Part shown: positions 8,434 to 18,440 of the stretch, piece by piece
Layout: each line of letters begins with the position of its first letter
How positions within the stretch are numbered: position 1 is the stretch's first letter
Source of the DNA: Epithemia pelagica
Taxonomy: Eukaryota; Bacillariophyta; Bacillariophyceae; Surirellales; Surirellaceae
Direction of reading: 5' to 3'
Assembly: GCA_946965045.2 (NCBI GenBank)
Contig: OX337235.1
Location: 2,675,928 to 2,739,927, forward strand
Length of the DNA stretch: 64,000 bases
Position numbers and translations under genes: made by a program
Notes under the pieces: generated by a model
Database searches by the model: none
The model's input: the letters and a program-made list of their open reading frames with translations, nothing else
Told to the model about the DNA's origin: nothing

Positions 8434-11400
8434 GACCATGATCAAGTCACGCAATCTTCTGCAACTGGTCGTCGTCGTAGTGTCAAGCAACACGAGCAAC
8501 ACGAAACACAACATGATATTGAGGGATCCCTTCAGGAAGACGATGCATATCAGATAAACAATACCAATGTCCAAGATGATAACACAGCATCTCCAAAAGC
8601 CAGTCTTCCTCGTGACCTATGGTTTAAACTTCCTGAGGATGCTCGCAAGATGATTGTTGAGTATAACAAGAACGTGCAAGCTTCTACTCCGAGTCCAAGA
8701 AAGGTACAGCAACACTCCCTTGACATTGATCCTGAACCTGATCCTGACCCTGGTCAAGATGTTTTCGATGACCTGGACAACCCCACATATCCGCAGGATG
8801 ATTCCGATCCAGCCACCCATCTCAACCATCAAGCAATGACGTCAACCGACCTCAATCACCCAGCTTCTGATTTGTCTAATGTTCTATCCAATGCCGCATC
8901 CAAGGCGAGTAAGAAAGTTAGTTTCAAACAGAATGAGCACAAGCAGAAGGTCCACATGACTCAATATATGTTCTCTCGAAAGTCGACTTATACTGGGAAT
9001 CAACTCATTGATCGTGGTGCCAATGGTGGTTTAGCCGGAGCTGATATGCGTATCCTTTCCAAGACAGGTCGTAACATCACGATTGTGGGAATCGACAACC
9101 ATGAACTTACTGGTCTCCCCATTGTCACTTGTGCTGCCAAGTTTGAAACTAATGATGGACCAATCGTTGGCATCTTCAACGAATATGCATACTATGGAAA
9201 AGGACAGTCTATACATGCGCCTTGTCAATTGGAACATTATGGGCTATCTGTGGATGAACGTTCTGTCAAGGTGGATGGAAAGCAACGTATCACTACCCTT
9301 GATGGACGTGCTTTACCTCTATGTATCAAGGATGGACTTGCCTTTATCCACTCATTAGGTATCCCTTCTGATGATGACATGGACCGATTGCGGCAAATCA
9401 TCTTTACTTCGCCATCTACTTGGGACCCCTCTGTTCTTGACCATACTCATTCAGATCCACAGCATGATGCTTCTACTACATGGCATCAGGTTGCGACCGA
9501 TGGCAGTATGGCACCTTATCCATATGACACGTATGGGGAGTACACTGATCGTGTTGTCTGCAATCTCAATCTTCTCCTTGACCTTCCTTATGACCACGGA
9601 CCCGACAACACCACGTATTTCTCTATCTATGCTGATGCTAATGGTGAAGACCCAACCCTTCAACATGCATCTGTCCATCATCGTTATGTGGAAGAACATG
9701 ATTGGAAACAATTTTGTCCCTTCTTTGGTTGGCAATCCAAGGAAGTTATTGCCGATACTTTCAAGCATACTACACGACATGCTAATGTGATTTTTGACTG
9801 TGACACTCTCAAGAAACATTTCAAGGCACGCAACCCTATCCTGAATCTACCACGTTGTCATGAACCCGTTGCTACCGATTCAATCTTTTCTGATACACCT
9901 GCTGTTGATCATGGTGGAAAGGTGGCTCAAATTTTTGTTGGCCGCGATACTCTTGTCACTGATATTTACGGTATCAAGTCTACCAAGCAATTTGTGAACA
10001 CTCTTCAAGACAATATACGCATGCGAGGTGTTATGGAGACACTCATTAGTGATGGGGGTTCATCTCTCATTTCCCATAAGGTTAAGGATATCCTTCGCAC
10101 CTTGCTCATCGGGGAGTATCGCTCTGAACCATACCACCAGCATCAGAACAAAGCCGAGAATCGTTATCAGACCGTTAAACGAATGACGAACGCTATCATG
10201 AATGCAACTGGATGCCCGGCCAATGTTTGGTTACTTTGCCTTGAATATGTCTGTGACTTATTGAATCATTCTTCTTCACATGCACACTCTGGACGTACTC
10301 CTATTGAGGCTCTCACCGGTCACCCTCCCGACATTTCGCACCTCCTGTTCTTTCCCTTCTGGGATGAAGTCTACTATCGTGTTGACCCCTCCGAACCGTC
10401 GTCTGGTCCCTACCCTTCTTCGACCGATGAGAAACTTGGCCATTGGGTTGGTTTTGCTCACAACGTTGGTGATGCTTTTACATGGAAGATTTTGTCTGCT
10501 GACAACCATATCCTCTACCGTCCCGCTGTTCGCCGTGTCGCTTCCACTACACCCAACCTTCGTGTGGATCGACCTTCAGGGGAGACGTCTCCGAAAGATG
10601 ACACTGATAAGCAGGCTGACACTGTCTTCATTCGCAGTAAAAGTGAAGATCCATCCAAACCAATGCCTACAATCGATTACGAAGACATGATAGGACGCAC
10701 TTTCCTATGCGACACTGAAGAAAATGGGGAGCGTCATCGAGCACGCGTTGTCAAACGAGTTGTAGATCTTAATGAAGAATCACTCAAGCAAGAAGAACGC
10801 ATCAAGTACATCTACCGCAAGACAAATTCTGACGTTGATGAAATGATCTCTTATAACCAGTTGATGGAGTATATTGAGAGGGACAATCAAGCGCAGACCT
10901 CGGGAGATAATTTGTTCCGTTTCAGGGATGTTATTGCACATCAAGGCCCACTGTCTTCAACCGACCCGGATTATAAGGGGAGTAAGTATAACTTGCTTGT
11001 GGATTGGAAAACTGGGGAGACAACCTATGAACCACTCTCCCTTATTGCCAACGACGACCCAATCACCGTTGCCATATATGGAAAGAAGCATGGGCTCCTC
11101 AACGAACCAGGATGGAAACACCTGAAACGCTACGTCAAGACGAGTAAACGCCTGATACGTGCTGCAAAACAATCAAGGATCAAACAAGTACGTCGATCAG
11201 TCAAGTATAAGTTTGGATTCCAAGTCCCTCGAGATTACGCCGAGGCTGTCAATCTTGACAAACAAAATGGTACCACAAGGTGGCAAGATGCAACTGAATT
11301 GGAACTGTCTCAGATACAATCATATGAGACATTCAAGGACCATGGGAAGGCCATCTTCACAAATGGCAAGGTATCAAATGCACCTGAGGGATATCAAAAG

Positions 11401-12963
11401 ATTCGAGTGCATCTCGTTTTTGATGTGAAACATGATGGTAGGCACAAGGCACAACTTGTTGCAGATGGACACTTGACGAAGGAACCTGTGGAAACGATCT
11501 ACTCTGGAGTTGTTTCTATTCGCAACCTACGAATTGCTTTATTCCTTGGATCTCTGAATGATCTAGAAGTATGGGGAGCAGACATTGGGAATGCGTATCT
11601 TGAAGCATTGACTGGGGAGAAGTTATATATTGTGGCAGGACCCGAGTTCAAGGAGCTGGAAGGTCACATCCTCATCATCTACAAGGCCCTCTATGGTCTC
11701 AAATCTTCAGGCGCACGATGGCATGATGTCCTTTTTGACGTCCTCACCGATATGGGTTTCTCACCAAGCAAGGCAGATCCTGACATTTGGATGAGAAAAG
11801 CACCTGGGGAGGATTGCTACGAATACATCGCCGTATATGTGGATGACTTAGCCATCATAGCTACTGACCCTGGAAACATTTGCAAAGTCTTCAAGGAAAA
11901 GTACAACTTCAAGCTTAAGGGAGATGGACCTATTGACTATCACCTGGGATGCCGGTACACCAAGGACCCTGACGGAACCCTAGTCTCTGATCCACGCCGA
12001 TACATTAGCAAAATGATGGACACCTTCGAACGTATCTTCAAAGAGAAACCCAAGAAGGCTAAAACCCCTCTCATTGCTGGTGATCATCCGGAATTGGACG
12101 ACACCAAACTCCTTGATGAAGAAGGTACACAGCACTTCCAGACCTTGATTGGACAGATTCAGTGGGTGATTACAATTGGTCGCTTTGATGTTTTTACTGC
12201 TACGATGACCCTTTCCAGGTTCCGCGCAGCTCCAAGACAGGGACATCTCAACAGAGCTAAACGCATCTATGGATACCTTTTCAATCTTTCTGATGGTGCA
12301 ATCAGATTCCGAATCGGAGAGCCCGATTTCTCAAGCATTCCAAGTCAAGACTTTGATTGGAGTCGTACGGTCTATTCAGATGCCAAGGAATACATCCCTC
12401 ATGATTGCCCAGAACCACTTGGACGATATGTGACGACAACGCACTATGTTGATGCTAACCTTATGCACGACATGATCACAGGAAAGTCTGTAACAGCCAT
12501 CCTGCATCTCTTGAATGGGACACCAATTGATTGGTACAGCAAACGACAGAGCACTGTGGAAACGGCAACATATGGATCAGAATTTGTGGCAGCAAGGACA
12601 GCAGTCGACCAAATCACTGAGTTACGGCATTCACTTCGTTACCTTGGAGTACCAATCAGGGATCGCAGTTATCTGTTTGGAGACAATCGATCTGTGGTTG
12701 TTAACGCAACAATGCCTCATTCTATCTTGTCCAAGAGACATCATCTCCTTTCATATCACCGGGTACGAGAAGCGATAGCAGCGCAATACGTTGCATTCTA
12801 TTGGAAGGATGGGAAGACCAACCCTGCCGACATCCTCAGCAAGCATTGGGAGTTTGCAACTATTTGGCCTCTACTCAAGCCCCTATTGTTTTGGAGAGGA
12901 GAAGTTCAGGATCTCTACGAATCCAGCGATGACAAGGCTGAACCAACGAGCTGTGGGGAGTAG
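8434..12963 (+). CDS. CoDi pol polyprotein: protease, integrase, reverse transcriptase, RNase H
   Basis: The frame is open from just after the amber codon; the first ATG is at 8650. A retropepsin-type protease motif DRGANGG begins at 9010. The integrase core has the expected D-D-E layout: VATDSIFSD, then LISDGGSS, then QHQNKAENRYQTVKR. After the integrase, a segment at about 10,915-11,090 (YNLLVDWKTGETTYEPLSLI) looks like a chromodomain-type fold, which could steer integration. The reverse transcriptase carries VWGADIGNAYLEA and the YVDDL box at 11836-11850. RNase H follows (HYVDANL, STVETATYGSEF, GDNRS). The stop codon TAG (12961-12963) is the first three bases of the 3' LTR. A purine-rich tract (tgtggggag) before the LTR fits a polypurine tract. 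No disabling lesion is visible inside pol. Confidence 0.92.
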   Translation, partial: DHDQVTQSSATGRRRSVKQHEQHETQHDIEGSLQEDDAYQINNTNVQDDNTASPKASLPRDLWFKLPEDARKMIVEYNKNVQASTPSPRKVQQHSLDIDPEPDPDPGQDVFDDLDNPTYPQDDSDPATHLNHQAMTSTDLNHPASDLSNVLSNAASKASKKVSFKQNEHKQKVHMTQYMFSRKSTYTGNQLIDRGANGGLAGADMRILSKTGRNITIVGIDNHELTGLPIVTCAAKFETNDGPIVGIFNEYAYYGKGQSIHAPCQLEHYGLSVDERSVKVDGKQRITTLDGRALPLCIKDGLAFIHSLGIPSDDDMDRLRQIIFTSPSTWDPSVLDHTHSDPQHDASTTWHQVATDGSMAPYPYDTYGEYTDRVVCNLNLLLDLPYDHGPDNTTYFSIYADANGEDPTLQHASVHHRYVEEHDWKQFCPFFGWQSKEVIADTFKHTTRHANVIFDCDTLKKHFKARNPILNLPRCHEPVATDSIFSDTPAVDHGGKVAQIFVGRDTLVTDIYGIKSTKQFVNTLQDNIRMRGVMETLISDGGSSLISHKVKDILRTLLIGEYRSEPYHQHQNKAENRYQTVKRMTNAIMNATGCPANVWLLCLEYVCDLLNHSSSHAHSGRTPIEALTGHPPDISHLLFFPFWDEVYYRVDPSEPSSGPYPSSTDEKLGHWVGFAHNVGDAFTWKILSADNHILYRPAVRRVASTTPNLRVDRPSGETSPKDDTDKQADTVFIRSKSEDPSKPMPTIDYEDMIGRTFLCDTEENGERHRARVVKRVVDLNEESLKQEERIKYIYRKTNSDVDEMISYNQLMEYIERDNQAQTSGDNLFRFRDVIAHQGPLSSTDPDYKGSKYNLLVDWKTGETTYEPLSLIANDDPITVAIYGKKHGLLNEPGWKHLKRYVKTSKRLIRAAKQSRIKQVRRSVKYKFGFQVPRDYAEAVNLDKQNGTTRWQDATELELSQIQSYETFKDHGKAIFTNGKVSNAPEGYQKIRVHLVFDVKHDGRHKAQLVADGHLTKEPVETIYSGVVSIRNLRIALFLGSLNDLEVWGADIGNAYLEALTGEKLYIVAGPEFKELEGHILIIYKALYGLKSSGARWHDVLFDVLTDMGFSPSKADPDIWMRKAPGEDCYEYIAVYVDDLAIIATDPGNICKVFKEKYNFKLKGDGPIDYHLGCRYTKDPDGTLVSDPRRYISKMMDTFERIFKEKPKKAKTPLIAGDHPELDDTKLLDEEGTQHFQTLIGQIQWVITIGRFDVFTATMTLSRFRAAPRQGHLNRAKRIYGYLFNLSDGAIRFRIGEPDFSSIPSQDFDWSRTVYSDAKEYIPHDCPEPLGRYVTTTHYVDANLMHDMITGKSVTAILHLLNGTPIDWYSKRQSTVETATYGSEFVAARTAVDQITELRHSLRYLGVPIRDRSYLFGDNRSVVVNATMPHSILSKRHHLLSYHRVREAIAAQYVAFYWKDGKTNPADILSKHWEFATIWPLLKPLLFWRGEVQDLYESSDDKAEPTSCGE

Positions 12964-13726
12964 TAGAACTCTCACCGAAAATCATCGGTTAGGTTCGGCA
13001 CCTCATCGGTTAGTCGAGTCCCGTGGTTTCAAACATCACCTACATCACCTACATCCACACTACATACCTAGCTTCGCGCTAGCTCAACATATATTTCGGT
13101 CGCATATACCAAAAAGTGAGAACAGATTGACGAACGTGCTATCAAGAATCAACTTTGGTCTTGATATCCCATCAACGGACGATCATCCGTTGAACATCCG
13201 AGCCTGACCTATGCCCTAAGCGTGCGCGCCCAAATTCGTCAAGACGCGCGCAAGAACTATCCGAGCGTTGCGACCATGTATCCGACCCAACGGTCTAAGT
13301 ACACAAGGCACGAATCACGATCACGCGAGACCATATCATCGTTCCCACTATTTCAAGATTGCAAACAAGGACGCGCCAACAAAACTACATATACCAACTT
13401 TAGCCAAGAATCGTTGAGGCTGTATATGATATACAAGCACATATACATGTTATATACCTCACATACATCAACTCCAACCATTCCAGTCCTATCACCGCCA
13501 AGAACCTATTTCACACGCTTGACAACAAGAATGGAAACCTCACACACCAAACCTAGTAGTAAGCTCACAATCATTAACATTACCATATCATCACGTCTTC
13601 AGTGTCCTGACCATCCCTACGATAGAGCCCTTGGGTTTCCTTTGTTCTCTGACCCGTGGAGAACCTTGGTATCAGTTGGTAATCGATTGTGGCTCTTCTA
13701 GAGCGTGTACTGACGGAATTCTACTA
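12961..13726 (+). repeat. 3' LTR of the CoDi element
   Basis: This is the second 766-bp repeat, collinear with 762-1527 at an offset of 12,199. It starts with the pol stop codon and ends TTCTACTA. Its last two bases plus the next base form the TAA target copy of the MITE that follows, so the MITE inserted after the retrotransposon. Confidence 0.92.
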
Positions 13727-13727
13727 A

Positions 13728-14215
13728 GGCCGTTCCTTGATATTCTGCAAAAACAAAAATCGACACATGACATCACCTTTTTGTAGACAATTGCGCGACA
13801 CGCCGTCCTTTGGCATTTACAAAACCAAAACCTATAACCGCACTTTTTCCCCCAAGGCCCCCAATAGTCCCCATATTCACTTTGATGATTTGAATACTAC
13901 AATTATCAAAGTAAGACATTAGGAGGACGTTCCGTCTTCCTCTTCATTGAGGTTAGGGGGACCGTTGGAGTCGAACGCGCGCCGTTCAAATCCTAAACCG
14001 TCATTTTTGTTTCTGTAGGGCCCAATGAACACTAGCAAGAAGAAAGCACTATCCTAATGTCTGTTCAGCTTTTGCCGGCCTGCAAAAGTTGGACCCAACT
14101 TTTGCAGCCTCAAAAGCTGAAACAGCGTCGAACCCGGATTTGACGCCATATTTCCGGGTTTTTTGTGACGTGTCACCCTCCAACTTTTGTTTTTGCAGAA
14201 GATCAAGGAACGGCC
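13728..14215. mobile_element. PIF/Harbinger-like MITE (488 bp)
   Basis: The ends are 31-bp inverted repeats with one mismatch, starting GGCCGTTCCTTGAT and ending ATCAAGGAACGGCC. They are flanked by a TAA duplication (13725-13727 and 14216-14218). A 3-bp TWA target and GG-start ends are the PIF/Harbinger pattern. No transposase ORF is present, so it is non-autonomous. A perfect 26-bp palindrome lies at 14081-14106 (TGCAAAAGTTGG arm). No second copy was noticed in this window. Confidence 0.82.
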
Positions 14216-14218
14216 TAA

Positions 14219-14773
14219 GACCCTAACAACATGATCAAGTACGTCAAGACAACCAGAGATGCATGGTTGAAAGCGGATAAGATGGTTCATCTGATGAGCG
14301 AATGCTCCGATTTCAAGAACGAAAAATCTGCAATGGAGAAGCTGGCGGAAGACTTGTCTGAACGACATCGTTGCAGGATCGAGATTCTCGTATCGACCAA
14401 GTATCACTGTGAAATGGCCGGTGAGGGGATCGAGTATGGCTGGGGTTACTCAAAAAAAGTCTTTCGTGCTTTCTCACTGAATGAGAAGAAAGACAAAGCT
14501 GCCTTTTTACGATGTTTGACAGCGAGCCTGAAGAAAACAACACCCGAAATCATGCGGAAAATGTCAGCAAAGGCACGTCGCTATATGCTTGCGTACTTGT
14601 TATACGATCAAAATTCCAACAACAGAGACTATGCAGCTGCGGGCCTCTCGTATGCCGAAATTGAAAAGATGTCAAAAGCAATCAAGTGTCACCGATCCGC
14701 CTTCGACCAAGATCATGGCTTCATCTCACGTCTCTGGAGAGAAACGCAAGGATCTGGTGCAGTAGAAACCTGA
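14219..14773 (+). pseudogene. C-terminal half of the DDE transposase-like gene
   Basis: An ORF of about 180 residues starts at ATG 14231. It contains KYHCEMAGEGIEYGWGYSKKVFR, where the glutamate before the aromatic and WG residues matches the third catalytic position of the same DDE family as the fragment at 3-761 (a 'fHCElN.IE..WG..K' pattern in fungal relatives). It then has a Lys/Arg-rich tail with RKMSAKARRYMLAYLLYD. It most likely belonged to the same gene before the CoDi insertion and the loss of the middle segment. Confidence 0.55.
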
Positions 14774-15183
14774 TCTAATCTCCATTTATCATCAAAATGC
14801 ATGTAACTTAACTATTTATGACAGCAATCCATTTTATTGAATGTATTTCTTGTCAGTTATTGGTATCAATGATCACTTCTGTGTTGCGTGCTCGTGTTGC
14901 GTGTTGGATTATCAGTTTGTAAGTACCTCAAAAATGTGAGAGAGCGAGAAAATGGACGATTTTCGGAGCAGACCTCGCGCGAAACACGCCCCCCTCTCCG
15001 AAAACGCGCACGCATCGCAAAACTGGCACGCAAATCCTTAAGTAACTCAGCCCACATGCCAAAACTTCACCGTTTTTTAGTATGTGAGCTCAAGATTTTT
15101 TTTGGAATATGAGCTGAGGGCTGAGGAGAGTGCTGCGTTTCGTGTTTCTTGTGTTTCGTGTTTCGAGTTTTTGCGTTTCGACC
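14774..15183. other. Intergenic stretch without recognised features
   Basis: It contains short reiterations (gtgttgcgtgctcgtgttgcgtgttgg; gtttcgtgtttcttgtgtttcgtgtttcg) and no supportable gene or RNA. The last part is the presumed leader of the SET-domain gene. Confidence 0.4.
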
Positions 15184-17475
15184 ATGGGGAAACCAAGCCC
15201 TAAGAAACAGTATTCAAAAGCAGGCGCTCAAAAACGAGACAGCATGAGTGACAAAGGAAATCTTGACGCTCTAATACTTGCAATAGATGCAGCGGAAGAG
15301 CAGTCAGCCAAAGCAGCAGCGGCGCCCAAAGCAGCAGCAGCCGCAGCACCCGAAGCAGCAGCAACAGACGAAGCGACAACAACAAAGCACCATCGGTTTC
15401 TTTCGGATCAAGACTTTGCCGAAGTGAAGGATAAAAAGCTTGCAGATGTTCGGCGTGGCCATCCAGAGAAGGACCACAGCAAACAGTATTCGGAAACTCA
15501 AATGCGGCAGCTCCTCACCGAGACGCGCACAGCGGACTACAAGAAAGGCGTCGAGGAAGTGGAGAAACTCCCTTCTTGTTCTGGACGGGATCCAATCAGG
15601 ACTTTCACCTAAGGCCTCAAGACGCTCTCCAAGATCAAAGACAGTGCTGTACTTGCCTGTGCTATGGGAGAGTATGTCTCATGGAAGATTTCGGCCACTT
15701 TTTCGGTCCAAGAAGCTCCAATTCGGAAGCCCGGTTCAGGCTTGCAAAAGGGGAAGATTGTGCCACTTTCGGGTGGAATGGGTCTCCCTGTCAAGAAGAA
15801 CAGAAAACATACTTTCCCGATCGGCAAGCATGTCGGTTACACATTTGCAAACAATCCGGTAGTCAAGATCTACCTTGGAAAAGTGCTTCTGTTTGAGGTG
15901 AAGGAGTCAAAACTCCCAGGCGCCGGGTTTGGCGTTTTTGCAGTTCGGACAATCAAAGATGGTGAAGTGATTGGCGCGTACACGGGAAACGACGTCACGT
16001 CTCGGACAGTTGTACCAAACGAGTACGCGATTCAGTTCGGACGTGACAATCGAAGGCTTCAAGCAGACAACGACGATCACTTCGGCATGGCGCTGCACTT
16101 AATCAACGACCACCTATACCATCGGTACGGTACAGACAATCCACCGGATGAATCGGATGATCAATACAACGTGAGAATCATGCCGAATCTTCTAGTCAAG
16201 GCAATCAAGCCGATCGAAAAGGGCGACGAGCTGTCTTTGTTTTATAACCTTTCGGACGAATCGCCGACGTCCTCCGAACAGGTTATCCGACCGTCGACGA
16301 AAGGTGACGACGACGAAGACGAGGGAAAGAAACGCGGTCGACCCAGTGATGAAAATGAAGACGACGGAAAAAAAACAAAGAAGGCTTTCGCTACCTCTTC
16401 TACTACTGTTTTCCACCCAGTTGCTGCTGTTGCTCGTCCTCATGCTCTTCCTTCTCCGCCTCCTCCGCAAGACGTTTCTGGGCACTACAAATCGCCCCCT
16501 CAGCTGCCACCACATCATCCTCCGCCGTATCATCCTCATCCTCCGCCGTATTATGATCCACCGCATCATCATCATCCTCCGCCATATTATGACCCGCCGC
16601 ATCGTCATCATCCTCCTTCGTATCATCCTCCGCCGCATCATCATCATCATCCTCCTTCGTATCATCCTCCGCCGTATCATCATCATCCTCCTTCGTATCA
16701 TCCTCCGCCGCATCATCCTCCGCCGCCGCATCATCCTCAGCCGCATTACCATGGGCATCCCCCGTCCTATAATCAACCCCATTATGGAGGAGGTTACCAG
16801 GGGGCTCTGCCTTTATCGCAGCAACAACAACGCACGACCCAGCCGGTCGTAGGTTCACCGGAGCGTCCGAGCAATCCCGTCCCACCTGCAGCACAAGCTC
16901 AACCCGCCACTCGACCCGATCGCTCCCTTTCTGGAATGTTAGTACGAGTAATTTCCTTGCCAGAATTTTCAGAAAGTGACACCACGGATGACAATTCTTT
17001 TGATCAGGAGATGTCGGATGACAATTCTTTTGCTCCGGAGATGAATGCAATCGACGAGTTAATGCAGGAGGGTGAATGGCAAAAGCAACAGATGTTGCAA
17101 AATAGAGAATTGCGCAAGAAGTATTTCAAATCGCTATACGATAGTGAAAACAAAATCTATCGAGGCTGTTTTTTTACAACGCCGCCAGACCTCCTCCAGT
17201 TGTTGGAGCAAGTGTGGAAAGGCAAACACCTGAACAGTAAAGGAAAGGGCACCTTTTTCAAATCTGTTCAAGACTACACCCCAAATTTGTTGATGGTGAT
17301 GATGGAACATGAGGGCATGATGGCCAACACTCGGTACTTCAACGGCTGCGACCCAGAACATGTCCAAAAAGTCACAACAGATTTCAAGCAGTTTCTTGCC
17401 TCAGCTCTCCATGGAATGAACTACGCAAAAGATGAATCATTTGCGGACCAAATGAGCATTCACCTTTCGCTATGA
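15184..17475 (+). pseudogene. SET-domain protein with a His/Pro repeat region, one in-frame stop
   Basis: ATG 15184 has a good context (gaccATGg) and opens a Lys- and Ala-rich N-terminus. A single TAA (15610-15612) interrupts the frame, which then continues in the same phase to 17475. Counted from ATG 15664, a divergent SET domain spans about residues 77-197: PGAGFGVFAVRTIKDGEVIGAYTG, the INDH motif in place of the usual NHS, and EKGDELSLFYNL. A basic and acidic linker follows (KKRGRPSDENEDDGKK). Next is a stretch of about 90 residues of repeated PPxYHPPPHHHHPP units (nucleotides about 16500-16760), then a C-terminal part with no known domain. SET proteins methylate lysines; activity here is uncertain because of the altered motif and the stop. 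A functional downstream product from 15664 is an alternative. Confidence 0.6.
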
Positions 17476-18068
17476 AGACCACTCGGGAAGAAGTGCAAGA
17501 ACCTCACATCGACGTCTTGTTCCCGGCCGTAACAGGAAACATGTCCGAGAGTCCAAAAACGCCATCCGGGAAGCAACAAAAAAGCAAAAGGATGACTCGG
17601 CGATCGTTCTCAGATCTGCCACTCCGGGAACGCATCCCCTTCATTGTTTTTATGCCCCTGACGGAGGAGGGTATGTCCATTGAATTGTGGAGCTACCGTG
17701 CTGAGAAGCACGAGAACTATACGCATGAGTTGGGTAACGTGGTACAAATCCCATACGGCAAGTTTCTCCTCGTTCGAGGAGATACTGTCCATGCTGGTGG
17801 CTTTAAGACTGGAGAGCTGGGAAATCCACGTGCACATTTTTACGTGTACCAAGGAAAAGATGGGACCATCCACAATCCCATGCCAAAGAACAGCTACAAT
17901 CTACCTTCTGGACAAAGGCTTTCAGAGTGCTACTTCCATCAAAAGGACATTCCTGGTGATTGCCCAAGTGGGATCATTCGGGTTAACCTTACGCTCGATG
18001 GCCATCGCGTTGCCGTCCAGGGTGATTATCGTAGAGTGCTTCTGGCTACGAAAAAACCTGGTATTTAG
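17472..18068 (+). CDS. Cupin/2OG-oxygenase-fold hypothetical protein
   Basis: The 198-residue ORF overlaps the end of the SET frame by four bases (ATGA). Residues about 90-125 read IPYGKFLLVRGDTVHAGGFK, followed by PRAHFYVYQ. This is a jelly-roll pattern with a candidate metal histidine (V-H-A-G-G) and a second histidine on the closing strand. No HxD pair is obvious upstream, so catalysis is doubtful. Short runs in the other two frames around 17463-17510 look like pieces of one continuous protein joining the SET frame to this ORF. I therefore suspect the two were one gene, now broken by small indels. It may be a degraded gene rather than a separate one. Confidence 0.45.
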   Translation: MKTTREEVQEPHIDVLFPAVTGNMSESPKTPSGKQQKSKRMTRRSFSDLPLRERIPFIVFMPLTEEGMSIELWSYRAEKHENYTHELGNVVQIPYGKFLLVRGDTVHAGGFKTGELGNPRAHFYVYQGKDGTIHNPMPKNSYNLPSGQRLSECYFHQKDIPGDCPSGIIRVNLTLDGHRVAVQGDYRRVLLATKKPGI

Positions 18069-18440
18069 ATCGCGAACAAAGAAGCCGATCAAACTTAGAT
18101 CTTTCCTTGTGGTGAAAGTGTGTTATTGTTGAAAAAGAATACCATGGTACGTTGAGTTGCAGTATGACATTAAGATTTACTAGTTTATTCCTTCATATTA
18201 TACTTTAGTACATTGTCGTGTTGTGTCGAAAACGCAAAATATGAGATAAGAATCATAGCTCGTCTGGGACCAATCACAAACTCCCTCGTACATCCATACG
18301 AGGCGTGCCTGCAAACCGTTTGTTTGTTTGATTGTTGCCCGCTCTCCGTTCTTGTGTCATCTAGGGAATCCCCCCGCGCTCATTCGTGAACAATATTGGC
18401 GCGCGCCACAAAATCAACTTGCACATGAAGCAACTTCCGA
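18069..18440. other. Intergenic stretch without recognised features
   Basis: It is AT-rich at first, then ordinary. Nothing is supportable beyond being the 3' flank of the cupin-like ORF and the 5' flank of the next ORF. Confidence 0.4.

Larger units (their letters stand above)
762..13726 (+). mobile_element. Ty1/copia (CoDi-type) LTR retrotransposon with a nested piggyBac element
   Basis: It is bounded by two 766-bp direct repeats (762-1527 and 12961-13726). The interior encodes, on the plus strand, an extra ORF (1567-2346), a gag-like ORF (7297-8433) and pol. Pol has the copia order protease, integrase, reverse transcriptase, RNase H. The protease motif DRGANGG, the integrase stretch TDSIFSDTP...QHQNKAENRYQ and the RT box YVDDL match what is known of diatom CoDi elements. 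A 4.7-kb piggyBac element splits the leader between the extra ORF and gag; without it the element is about 8.2 kb. No matching 5-bp target duplication is seen: ACCCC lies before the 5' LTR and AGACC after the 3' LTR once the MITE is removed. Confidence 0.9.

Noticed and set aside
16192-16782. Minus-strand Arg/Met-rich ORF over the SET gene
   Set aside because: It is produced by reading the His/Pro codon repeat backwards; its composition is purely repetitive.
16500-16790. Possible CRISPR-like or satellite array
   Set aside because: Repeats are codon-periodic within an open SET-protein frame and lack unique spacers.
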